The position numbers and the translations under genes are program-made. The notes beneath the pieces are model-generated. The model did not search any database. It saw only the letters and a program-made list of their open reading frames with translations, and had not been told where the DNA came from. A DNA stretch of 16,925 bases, taken from Verrucomicrobiota bacterium. Lineage in GTDB: Bacteria; Verrucomicrobiota; Verrucomicrobiia; Verrucomicrobiales; Verrucomicrobiaceae. The DNA is taken from NCBI GenBank assembly GCA_021413535.1, contig JAIOQF010000275.1:1-16925 (forward strand), written 5' to 3'. Within the stretch, counting starts at the first letter, position 1, and every line of letters starts with the position of its first letter. Of this stretch, positions 8,289-13,961 are shown in pieces.

Positions 8289-9317
8289 ATGATCACCAGC
8301 GAATCAGATGCAAACGAGGCCGTGCCATTTTCGGAATGGATGCGCCGCGCATTATTCGATCCGCAGCGCGGTTACTACGCACGGCAAATTCGCACTGTCG
8401 GACGGCGCGGTGATTTCACCACGTCGGCTGGCATCGGCGATGCGTTGGGCGAAGCCGTGGCTGGCTGGCTGGTGCAGGAGTTCAAAAATACGCCCGATGT
8501 GCGCACGGTCATCGAAGTGGGCGGAGGTGATGGTTCGCTGATGCGGTCGCTGCGTCATGCATTGGGATTTTTTACACGCTGGCGGCTGCGGTTCTTCATG
8601 GTCGAGAGTTCGCCGGTGCTTCAGACACAGCAGAAGGCCACCCTCGGCGGAAAGGCGGTGACGTGGTTCGATGATCTTCCCGCTGCTCTCGAGGCCTGTG
8701 GCGGTCGCGCTTTCATTTATCACAATGAGCTGCTGGATGCCTTTCCGGTCACGCTCGCGGAGTGGGATGGAAGTGCATGGCGTGAAGTCTGGCTGTCTTG
8801 GAAAGGAGGACTCTGGATCGAAGAACTGCGTGCGCTTTCCATCGGTGCAGAGGAACGCCCTGAGTTCAGCGCTCTGTCGCAGCAGCCCTCAGTCTTTCCA
8901 CAACGAGTCGAACTCGGTTCTGCTGCGCAGTCTTGGTTCCGTGGCTGGGCACCAAAATGGAACCAAGGCGCAATGCTCACGCTGGACTATGGCGATGAGT
9001 TTCCACAGCTTTACCATCGCCAGCCCCGCGGCACGTTGCGGGCTTATCTCCTGCATGAGCGGCTCACCGGCGCATCGGTTTATGAAAACATGGGGCGGCA
9101 GGACATCACGGCTGATGTGAACTTCACCGATCTCCTGCGCTGGGGTGAGTCGTGCGGCTGGGAAGCTTCGAACATAGAAACTCAACGCGAGTTTCTGGCG
9201 CGGTATCTGCGTAGATTTGAACAGCGAATTGGTCAGGACCAAGCCCTGCGTTTTCTTGCGGACGAACACGGCGCGGGCACGGCGTTCCGGGCGCTGGTGC
9301 AGCGGGCGCAGAGGTGA
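8289..9317 (+). CDS. MidA-family (DUF185) SAM-dependent protein-arginine methyltransferase-like protein
   Basis: The 342-residue product carries the ordered motifs of the MidA/NDUFAF7 family. These are an N-terminal ALFDPQRGYYA (21-31), DFTTSAGIGDALGEAVAGWL (42-61), SAM-binding VIEVGGGDGSLM (74-85), YHNELLDAFPV (144-154), LTLDYGDEFPQLYH (230-243) and QDITADVNFTDL (271-282). The mitochondrial relative methylates an arginine of a complex I subunit. Bacterial members are widespread, and their substrate is mostly unknown. The frame is open back to 8184, but the family starts close to the ATG at 8289; the extra 35 codons would overlap the divergent glycosyltransferase. In the second motif the usual TAPE-type segment reads TSAG, a mild divergence. 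No respiratory complex genes are nearby, so the target cannot be inferred from context. Confidence 0.9.
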   Translation: MITSESDANEAVPFSEWMRRALFDPQRGYYARQIRTVGRRGDFTTSAGIGDALGEAVAGWLVQEFKNTPDVRTVIEVGGGDGSLMRSLRHALGFFTRWRLRFFMVESSPVLQTQQKATLGGKAVTWFDDLPAALEACGGRAFIYHNELLDAFPVTLAEWDGSAWREVWLSWKGGLWIEELRALSIGAEERPEFSALSQQPSVFPQRVELGSAAQSWFRGWAPKWNQGAMLTLDYGDEFPQLYHRQPRGTLRAYLLHERLTGASVYENMGRQDITADVNFTDLLRWGESCGWEASNIETQREFLARYLRRFEQRIGQDQALRFLADEHGAGTAFRALVQRAQR

Positions 9318-9375
9318 AACTGTTTGCGCCTTGCTGAGGGCGGTGGTAGCTGAGCACCCCATTTTCAAGCCCCGT

Positions 9376-9885
9376 ATGAAAGCCTTCCAACTCTACCAAG
9401 CCGCCAGTCCCGAACTCCGCACGGAAATCCTCGCCTGGATGCAGAAAGAAGCGCGGGATGCTTTCACCACGGCGTTGTTTGAAGTCGGCATGAAGCGCAA
9501 ATTGCGCCCGCAGTATTTCAACAGCAAATCGCCCGCCGAACGCGTGAACTGGCTGGTGCCTTATCTGGGCTGGAAAATTTATGACGGTGTGACCGAACAA
9601 GTTCTCCAACTCTGGGTGCTCAAGGCCAAAACGCCGATGCTCATTGCGTTCCTCGATGCCGCAGGCATCAAGCACGACGGCAGCGCGCAAGTTGACGATC
9701 TGCCTGATGAACTCGACGCCAAGAAAGTAAAAGCCGGCATCGACGCCATGCTCAAGGATAACCCGGGCGAACAGGTCGCGATTTATCTGAATCTTTTCCA
9801 GCGCCAGAAAGAGGGCGGCTGGCCCGCAGTGACTGCGGAGATGGACAAACGCGCTGAGTTGAAGCTGGAAGTCAAGGCTGCTTGA
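9376..9885 (+). CDS. Unrecognised conserved-looking cytosolic protein
   Basis: The 169-residue product has no signal peptide or membrane segment and is rich in charged residues and predicted helix. It opens MKAFQLYQAASPELRTEILAWMQ, with a Trp-rich middle (NWLVPYLGWKIYDG, about 59-72). Its C-terminal half looks like a helical repeat or a small dimerising domain, with DDLPDELDAKKVKAGIDAML near 112-131. I do not recognise the family. The frame extends upstream into the end of the MidA gene (to 9217), but that N-terminal part is Arg/Cys-rich out-of-frame sequence, so the ATG at 9376 is preferred. It lies 58 bases after the MidA gene on the same strand, possibly co-transcribed. It converges on the small methyltransferase with 16 bases between stop codons. 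Confidence 0.7.
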   Translation: MKAFQLYQAASPELRTEILAWMQKEARDAFTTALFEVGMKRKLRPQYFNSKSPAERVNWLVPYLGWKIYDGVTEQVLQLWVLKAKTPMLIAFLDAAGIKHDGSAQVDDLPDELDAKKVKAGIDAMLKDNPGEQVAIYLNLFQRQKEGGWPAVTAEMDKRAELKLEVKAA

Positions 9886-9901
9886 GCCAGTTTCTGGTGC
9901 C

Positions 9902-10480
9902 TCACTTCCGCCGCAGCACGGCGATGTGTTTGTCCACGAACTTGCCGGGCTTGCGCAGCTTTCGCGCTTGGAGATTATGCTTGGTCTCGATCAATTCCGC
10001 GCCCAGCTCCTTCAGGGCGGCCAGAGCAAGTTGATGCTCCTGATCGTAATAACTAGTGATGACTAGCAGTCCGTCGTCGCCGGTCTTCTCCAGGCCCTGC
10101 TCAAAAATTTTCTTCCACAAGTCCGGGCCGTGCCAGAAATTCTGATGGCGCAACAACACCATGTTGAAGTCCGCCTCGATCTGCTTGTGCGCGCCCAACT
10201 TGGTGGCGTCTTCCAAAAGAAATTCCGCAGGCAACTTCGCGTGACGCTCGCGCGCCTGGAGGATTTCCCGGATGCGGATGTCGGCACCGATCAATCGCAC
10301 TTCACCCTGTGCCTCGGCTTGGCCGAACTTGACCAGCGTCTCCGCCTCGTCGCACTGGCCGCAGGCGAGATTCAAAATCCGGAGATCGGAGATGGAAGAT
10401 TGGAGATGCGGCGCGACGTTCTCCCGCAGCAGCGCATCCAGCACTTGCATATCTTTGGCGATGGGATTTGCCGATGACAT
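9902..10480 (-). CDS. Small class I SAM-dependent methyltransferase
   Basis: The 192-residue product has the Rossmann-type order. Motif I is ILNLACGQCDEAETL (35-49), the second strand ends in an acidic residue (RLIGADIR, 62-69), LLEDATKL (88-95) matches the adenine-contacting loop, and FNMVLLRHQNFWHGPDLW (105-122) is the strand-4 region. The usual acid-rich DPPY-type segment is absent, so a nucleic-acid amino-methyltransferase is unlikely; the substrate is unknown. The stretch HLQSSISDLR (25-34), just before motif I, is encoded by a 7-base tandem repeat (10381-10408), which looks like a late insertion in an otherwise ordinary gene. It lies downstream of trpB on the same strand, separated by 74 bases that contain a long hairpin. 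Confidence 0.78.
   Translation of the reverse strand: MSSANPIAKDMQVLDALLRENVAPHLQSSISDLRILNLACGQCDEAETLVKFGQAEAQGEVRLIGADIRIREILQARERHAKLPAEFLLEDATKLGAHKQIEADFNMVLLRHQNFWHGPDLWKKIFEQGLEKTGDDGLLVITSYYDQEHQLALAALKELGAELIETKHNLQARKLRKPGKFVDKHIAVLRRK
10381..10408. repeat. Heptamer tandem repeat inside a methyltransferase gene (4 units)
   Basis: On the plus strand four consecutive 7-base units read GGAGATC, GGAGATG, GAAGATT and GGAGATG. They encode residues 25-34 of the minus-strand methyltransferase, immediately before its SAM-binding strand. Seven is not a multiple of three, so each unit is read in a different frame and the peptide has a Ser/Ile/Leu-rich composition. Because the array as a whole keeps the frame, the gene stays open. 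Confidence 0.75.
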
Positions 10481-10497
10481 GAGTCAGAGGATCAATG

Positions 10498-10547
10498 GCC
10501 GAAAAAAACTAAAGAAAATGGGTTCTGCTCTTTTCGTTTCTTTCGGC
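10498..10547 (-). terminator. Long hairpin between trpB and the downstream methyltransferase
   Basis: GCCGAAAAAAAC (10498-10509) and GTTTCTTTCGGC (10536-10547) pair at 11 of 12 positions. Inside them, GAAAA (10514-10518) pairs with TTTTC (10531-10535). The hairpin begins 7 bases after the trpB stop codon. The A/T-rich stem gives a U-rich arm in the minus-strand RNA, consistent with a terminator or a 3'-end processing structure. No clean U-tract follows the stem, so intrinsic termination is not certain. Confidence 0.5.
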
Positions 10548-10554
10548 TATTCAA

Positions 10555-11775
10555 TCAGAACTTCAGTTCCTCGCCAAACACATGTCGTGAGGCCGAAGCC
10601 ACATCTTTGTCCCCTCGCCCGCTCAGATTCACTAGGATGATTTGGTCACTCTTCATCTGCGGCGCTATTTTCGTGACATGAGCCATCGCATGCGCGCTTT
10701 CCAATGCGGGAATAATCCCCTCGAATTGCGACAAATCCTGAAAGGCTCTGAGTGCTTCATCGTCCGTGGCAAAAAGGTATTCCACGCGCCCGGCATCATG
10801 CAGGTTCGCGTGTTCTGGTCCGATCGCGGGATAGTCCAGACCTGCGCTGACGGAATGTGTTAGTTCGATCTGGCCATCGTCATTCGCCAGCAGCCAGGTC
10901 TTCGTGCCTTGCAACACCCCGAGCTGACCGCCTTGGAAGCGCGCGGCGTGCCGGCCCGGCTTGATACCTTCACCACCGGCTTCGACACCGACCATGCGGA
11001 CGGATTTATCTTCGAGAAACGGATGAAACAAGCCAATGCTGTTGCTGCCGCCGCCGACGCAGGCCACCAGCAAATCCGGCAAGCGTCCTTCGCGCCCCAA
11101 TATCTGCCGCCGGGATTCGATGCCAATGATGCGGTGGAAGTCGCGCACCATCATCGGGAATGGATGTGAACCCAGCGCGCTGCCCAAAATGTAATGCGTC
11201 GTGCGCACATTCGTCACCCAGTCGCGCATGGCCTCGTTCACCGCCTCTTTCAGTGTGGCCTGTCCCGCAGTCACGGCCACCACCTTGGCACCGAGAAATC
11301 TCATCCGCGCCACATTGAGCGCCTGTCGTTCCATGTCCACCTGCCCCATGTAAATGATGCACTCCAGTCCAAAGCGCGCACACACGGTCGCCGTGGCCAC
11401 GCCGTGCTGACCCGCGCCGGTCTCCGCAATGATGCGCTTCTTGCCCAGCCGCAACGCGAGCAAGGCCTGACCGAGCGCGTTGTTGATTTTATGCGCGCCG
11501 GTGTGGAGCAGGTCTTCGCGTTTCAGATAAATTTTTGCGCCGCCGAGATGTTTCGTCCAGCGTTCCGCCAGATAAAGCGGCGTGGGCCGGCCGACATATT
11601 CTGCCAGCAGCCGGTCGAGTTCCTGTTGGAAGCCCGGATCTTTTTTGGCGCGCTCGTATTCCGCCGTCAGTTCCTGCAGCGCCGCCATCAGCGTCTCCGG
11701 CACGAACATGCCGCCATAAGGACCGAAATGGCCGTGAGTATCGGGTAAGGCAGTGAGAGGCGGGGCGGCGGACAT
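10555..11775 (-). CDS. trpB: Tryptophan synthase beta chain
   Basis: The 406-residue product is a standard-length TrpB, the PLP enzyme that condenses indole with serine in the cytoplasm. It has FGPYGGMFVPETLM (17-30), the PLP lysine in HTGAHKINN (91-99, Lys96), AETGAGQHG (117-125) with the catalytic glutamate (Glu118), GRPTPLYLAERWT (62-74), the phosphate-binding GGGSNSIG (241-248), and HSVSAGLDYPAIGPEH. No key residue is missing. A TTG three codons upstream (11784) is in frame, but the ATG at 11775 is the more natural start. No trpA, trpF or trpC lies beside it, and the neighbours are unrelated, so trpB is separated from any trp operon here. It looks like the classic trpB1 form that partners TrpA, not the longer trpB2 type. 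Confidence 0.97.
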   Translation of the reverse strand: MSAAPPLTALPDTHGHFGPYGGMFVPETLMAALQELTAEYERAKKDPGFQQELDRLLAEYVGRPTPLYLAERWTKHLGGAKIYLKREDLLHTGAHKINNALGQALLALRLGKKRIIAETGAGQHGVATATVCARFGLECIIYMGQVDMERQALNVARMRFLGAKVVAVTAGQATLKEAVNEAMRDWVTNVRTTHYILGSALGSHPFPMMVRDFHRIIGIESRRQILGREGRLPDLLVACVGGGSNSIGLFHPFLEDKSVRMVGVEAGGEGIKPGRHAARFQGGQLGVLQGTKTWLLANDDGQIELTHSVSAGLDYPAIGPEHANLHDAGRVEYLFATDDEALRAFQDLSQFEGIIPALESAHAMAHVTKIAPQMKSDQIILVNLSGRGDKDVASASRHVFGEELKF

Positions 11776-11910
11776 GGGGGTCAATGAAACACAATATCTC
11801 TACGTCTCAACACCGTCCGTGTATTCTCGGTGATGCGGGGTGATTGTTTTCCTGTCGTGCTCTGGCTCATCACGATATGATGTTACGAAGCAGAGATGTC
11901 CCCGCGCCCC

Positions 11911-12117
11911 TCATAAATCAAACAGCGGGCTGCGCACCGCCTCCTGCATGGCCTCACACCGCTTGCGTGACCGCTTGCGTGTAAATTTCCGTGATGGCCC
12001 GAGCCGCTCCTGAATGGAATGGATGTCCACCCTCTTCATCAGCAGCTGTGTCGCATAGCTGTGTCGCAGTGTGCGCCGTGACTGCGTTCTATTGTAGGGT
12101 TTGACCCCATGGCGAGC
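11911..12117 (-). pseudogene. Decayed C-terminus of a tyrosine recombinase/integrase
   Basis: The minus-strand frame reads RRTLRHSYATQLLMKRVDIHSIQERLG. This is the box-II region of XerC/D-, phage- and integron-type recombinases (HTLRHSFATHLL...DIRTIQELLGH), but with Arg in place of the first His of HxxR. The usual tyrosine segment is missing in this frame. In a shifted frame the DNA just after it reads EIYTQAVTQAV, which places the catalytic Tyr codon at 11981-11983; after it the first frame resumes with EAMQEAVRSPLFDL and a stop. So at least two indels have broken the gene. Nothing recognisable as the core-binding domain or box I lies upstream, where the small secreted-protein gene now begins on the other strand. 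It is a non-functional remnant of an integrated element. Phage-type and integron-type origins cannot be separated from this fragment. Confidence 0.72.
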
Positions 12118-12145
12118 AAACAAACACCGCCTTAGCCTAACGGTC

Positions 12146-12475
12146 ATGAAAACAAAATCCATATTGATTATGACAGCGGCCTTTGGTCTTGCTGCTCCTC
12201 TTCTCCACGCAGATACACGCATTGTCGTTCCGGGTGCAAATGTTGTCGTTCCTGGCCACGTTTCATTTGGCATTTACGATGCTCTTCCCTCCGATTACGA
12301 CGGCGACTACTACCTCTACAACAAGCGCTACTACTACGGTGGCAAATACGAAACCGGCAAGTTTTCCTACGAAGGACACGACTACGACAGCCGCTACTAT
12401 CATGACGGCAAATACGTCTATGGCGGCCATTACGACCATTCCAAGAAGAGCAAGCACCACAAGGACAAGAAGTAA
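12146..12475 (+). CDS. Small secreted Tyr/Gly/His/Lys-rich protein
   Basis: The 109-residue product begins with a clear Sec signal peptide (MKTKSILIMTAAFGLAAPLLHA, cleavage after about residue 22). A short beta-like part follows (IVVPGANVVVPGHVSFGIYDALP, 26-48). Residues 49-96 are dominated by tyrosine, aspartate and glycine, with loosely repeated units of the form YYYGGKYE, FSYEGHDYD, YYHDGKYVYGG. The C-terminus is very basic (SKKSKHHKDKK). I do not recognise a named family; Tyr-rich secreted proteins of this type could bind metal, the cell wall or surfaces, which is inference. The upstream frame is open to 12101, but only the ATG at 12146 gives a signal peptide. No Shine-Dalgarno is visible. 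The gene partly replaces the upstream end of the recombinase remnant, which lies on the opposite strand. Confidence 0.7.
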   Translation: MKTKSILIMTAAFGLAAPLLHADTRIVVPGANVVVPGHVSFGIYDALPSDYDGDYYLYNKRYYYGGKYETGKFSYEGHDYDSRYYHDGKYVYGGHYDHSKKSKHHKDKK

Positions 12476-12835
12476 TCCCGCGGCGAAATAATCAACACCC
12501 CAAAAACGACGGGGCATGGGAGTGAGGCCAAGAGCCAGCTTCTGTGCCTCGTAGTTACGTTATGATCTGTGCTTTCTTTTACGCGATGCTGTTTCGCAAT
12601 AACGAGCGCCGCGCAAGTGCGCCGCTGCTTCATGGCATTGATCGCGTCTGATTGATACGGCATATTGCACAGGTATCGAAATCAGCCAAAAAGCGTTCAA
12701 GCTGTCCGCTGTCTTCGGCCTTAAGCGCGCCTCCGCATACCTGCTTAATTCCGTGCTTCCTGATTTCCGTATGATCAAGATCGCGAAGCAGGAAGCGTTC
12801 TTTTTTTGATCCGCGACTGCCCAATTAGCCACCCG
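12476..12835. other. 360-base gap between the small secreted protein and the tRNA-Cys repeat, nothing recognised
   Basis: Overlapping minus-strand frames of 64-93 codons (12430-12663, 12560-12841, 12630-12824) are open, but none shows a known domain, signal peptide or ribosome-binding site. The composition is mixed. A T-run at 12800-12807 follows no strong hairpin. The stretch could hold decayed remains of the element that carried the recombinase, but I cannot show this. Confidence 0.4.
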
Positions 12836-12856
12836 ACTCATTCATATTGAATGAGT
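12836..12856 (-). terminator. Perfect inverted repeat at the 3' end of tRNA-Cys
   Basis: ACTCATTCA (12836-12844) and TGAATGAGT (12848-12856) are perfect 9-base complements around a TAT loop. The outer base is the A of the encoded CCA end of tRNA-Cys. In minus-strand RNA this would form a tight hairpin directly at the mature 3' end. No U-tract follows, so it may act in 3' processing or as a weak terminator. Confidence 0.5.
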
Positions 12857-12930
12857 GGAGGCGAGGGACGGAATTGAACCGTCGCATAGGAGTTTTGCAG
12901 ACTCCTGCCTTACCACTTGGCTACCTCGCC
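12856..12930 (-). tRNA. tRNA-Cys (GCA)
   Basis: The minus strand folds into a standard cloverleaf. The acceptor stem is GGCGAGG paired with CCTCGCC, the anticodon stem is GGAGT/ACTCC with the loop CTGCAAA (anticodon GCA, plus-strand 12896-12898), and the T-arm contains GGTTCAATTCC. The discriminator base is U, as expected for cysteine tRNA, and the CCA end is encoded. The length of 75 bases includes CCA. It is a single tRNA, not part of a cluster. Confidence 0.96.
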
Positions 12931-12945
12931 GAAAAATATCCCGGA

Positions 12946-12973
12946 AAGCTACCGGTTGCGGCCCCGCTGTCAA
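12946..12973 (-). promoter_or_regulatory. Candidate promoter of tRNA-Cys
   Basis: On the minus strand a perfect TTGACA -35 box (12968-12973) is followed after 16 bases by TAGCTT (12946-12951), a weak -10 box. Transcription would start a few bases before the tRNA 5' end at 12930. The spacing and the perfect -35 fit a strong stable-RNA promoter, but the -10 match is poor. Confidence 0.4.
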
Positions 12974-13007
12974 TCCACTTGTGCCTGAGCTTCAGCCTAA
13001 AAACAGA

Positions 13008-13037
13008 GTTGATAGTGAATTGTTGATAGCTAACAAC
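13008..13037. repeat. Heptamer-spaced repeat and near-palindrome
   Basis: GTTGATA occurs at 13008-13014 and again exactly 14 bases later at 13022-13028. The second copy opens the 16-base sequence GTTGATAGCTAACAAC (13022-13037), which is palindromic except for one mismatched pair. The 14-base spacing equals two 7-base units, as in the other heptamer arrays of this window. Confidence 0.5.
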
Positions 13038-13063
13038 CTGATACCGAACTGTGCGTTTCGGGC

Positions 13064-13109
13064 GTGATCTATCACCTTCAGAGAGATAGCTCGATGCGCG
13101 CGCATGAGC
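13064..13109. repeat. Two palindromes in the spacer upstream of tRNA-Cys
   Basis: GTGAT/ATCAC arms (13064-13068 and 13071-13075) surround two bases. A perfect 12-base palindrome ATGCGCGCGCAT lies at 13094-13105, and its stem is extended by GCTC (13089-13092) and GAGC (13106-13109) with one bulged G. Either could be a protein-binding site or an RNA hairpin. Confidence 0.55.
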
Positions 13110-13115
13110 ATAATT

Positions 13116-13150
13116 TTCAGGCTATGGACTGTCAGCTTTCAGCCATCGAC
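13116..13150. repeat. Degenerate heptamer array (5 units)
   Basis: Five successive plus-strand 7-base units read TTCAGGC, TATGGAC, TGTCAGC, TTTCAGC and CATCGAC. Each ends in two purines and C, and most have T at position three. On the minus strand they take the form GNNGANN or close to it, the same loose pattern as the units at 10381-10408 and 13008-13028. The array ends 14 bases before the coding end of the next gene. Confidence 0.55.
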
Positions 13151-13164
13151 TTTTCTTTCTTGGT

Positions 13165-13884
13165 TCAGAAAACAACGATGGGGCCGGGCACGATTTTCAC
13201 TTCGCCACCGGGAATAGGCGTGTTGCCCTGGGTCTCCTGAATTTCGGTGACGCTGCCTTCACGGAAAGACACGGTAAGCCGCCCGGTCTCCACCTTCACA
13301 TAGATGATGTTTTGCACGAGGTTGCCGGACTGGTCGCGGCCGGTCACGGCTTGGGGCACGCTTTTGTAGATGCTGTATTCGTAGGTTTCTTCGCGACCGG
13401 TGGCGGTGACGCGGGATGACTTGCGCGCGGGATGACCAAGCGAGGCTTTTACTTCTTCCACGGTCAGACCGACGGCAATCTGGTGCTTTTGAATGAGTTC
13501 CTCAACGATCCTCTTCCGTTCGCAGTAGGCTTTGAGTTTTTCTACGAGCTTGGGATCGGGTGACTTGAGATCCGCGATCCGCATCCAGCCGGCGACGTCA
13601 CCGTGACGGGCGCGACCGCGCACTTTCCACGCGATGTCGTTAATAGCGAGGAGCTGGACCGTCGTGCCGGGGGCCATTCCGCCGAGAGCGCGCTGAAGAT
13701 CGCTCTGATAATAGATGATCGACTCGGCCAGGACGGTGAGCTTGATGGGCTTGGGCAGCACACCTTCGATTTGGATGGTTCCGGGTTCGCTTGCGAGCCC
13801 GGATTTGCCTTGCTGCGCCTGAATCGGGGTGAGCACCAGCGCGGCGAGCGCCAGCATGATCGCTGGAATCGATGGGTGTTGCAC
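13165..13884 (-). CDS. Secreted protein with SH3-like and BamE/SmpA-like segments
   Basis: The 239-residue product has a Sec signal peptide (hydrophobic core 7-20, cleavage after IQA at about 23). An SH3-like beta domain follows (about 50-107: LTVLAESIIYYQ ... GTTVQLLAIND.AWKVRG ... GWMRIADL). Next comes a charged helix (110-135) and a segment GLTVEEVKASLGHPARKSSRVTATGREETYEYS (139-171). The last part has the 'GMT..EV...LG.P......G..E.W.Y' layout of BamE/SmpA-type domains, which assist outer-membrane protein assembly or bind the cell envelope. The C-terminus (172-239) is beta-rich. There is no lipobox, so it is probably periplasmic and not a lipoprotein. The specific role is unknown. It follows the lipoprotein hydrolase on the same strand after 77 bases. 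Confidence 0.68.
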   Translation of the reverse strand: MQHPSIPAIMLALAALVLTPIQAQQGKSGLASEPGTIQIEGVLPKPIKLTVLAESIIYYQSDLQRALGGMAPGTTVQLLAINDIAWKVRGRARHGDVAGWMRIADLKSPDPKLVEKLKAYCERKRIVEELIQKHQIAVGLTVEEVKASLGHPARKSSRVTATGREETYEYSIYKSVPQAVTGRDQSGNLVQNIIYVKVETGRLTVSFREGSVTEIQETQGNTPIPGGEVKIVPGPIVVF

Positions 13885-13961
13885 GATGGTGAAATGCTAT
13901 CAGCTCCCTGCTGGAGATGAAATGGAGAAGATATACTAAGACGGGTGCCCGGCAGAACTAT

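Noticed and set aside
12135..12141. GCCTAAC next to the recombinase remnant, matching the RYYYAAC half of integron attC sites
   Set aside because: A single 7-base match without the partner GTTRRRY half and the folded stem is expected by chance; I found no paired site near it.
12263..12517. Val-rich, membrane-like open frame on the minus strand
   Set aside because: It is the complement of Tyr, Asp and His codons (TAC, GAC, CAC) of the secreted protein at 12146-12475, which read as Val on the other strand; there is no independent evidence for it.
12560..12841. Minus-strand frames of up to 93 codons before tRNA-Cys
   Set aside because: Several overlapping frames are open at once and none has a signature, so a gene cannot be supported.
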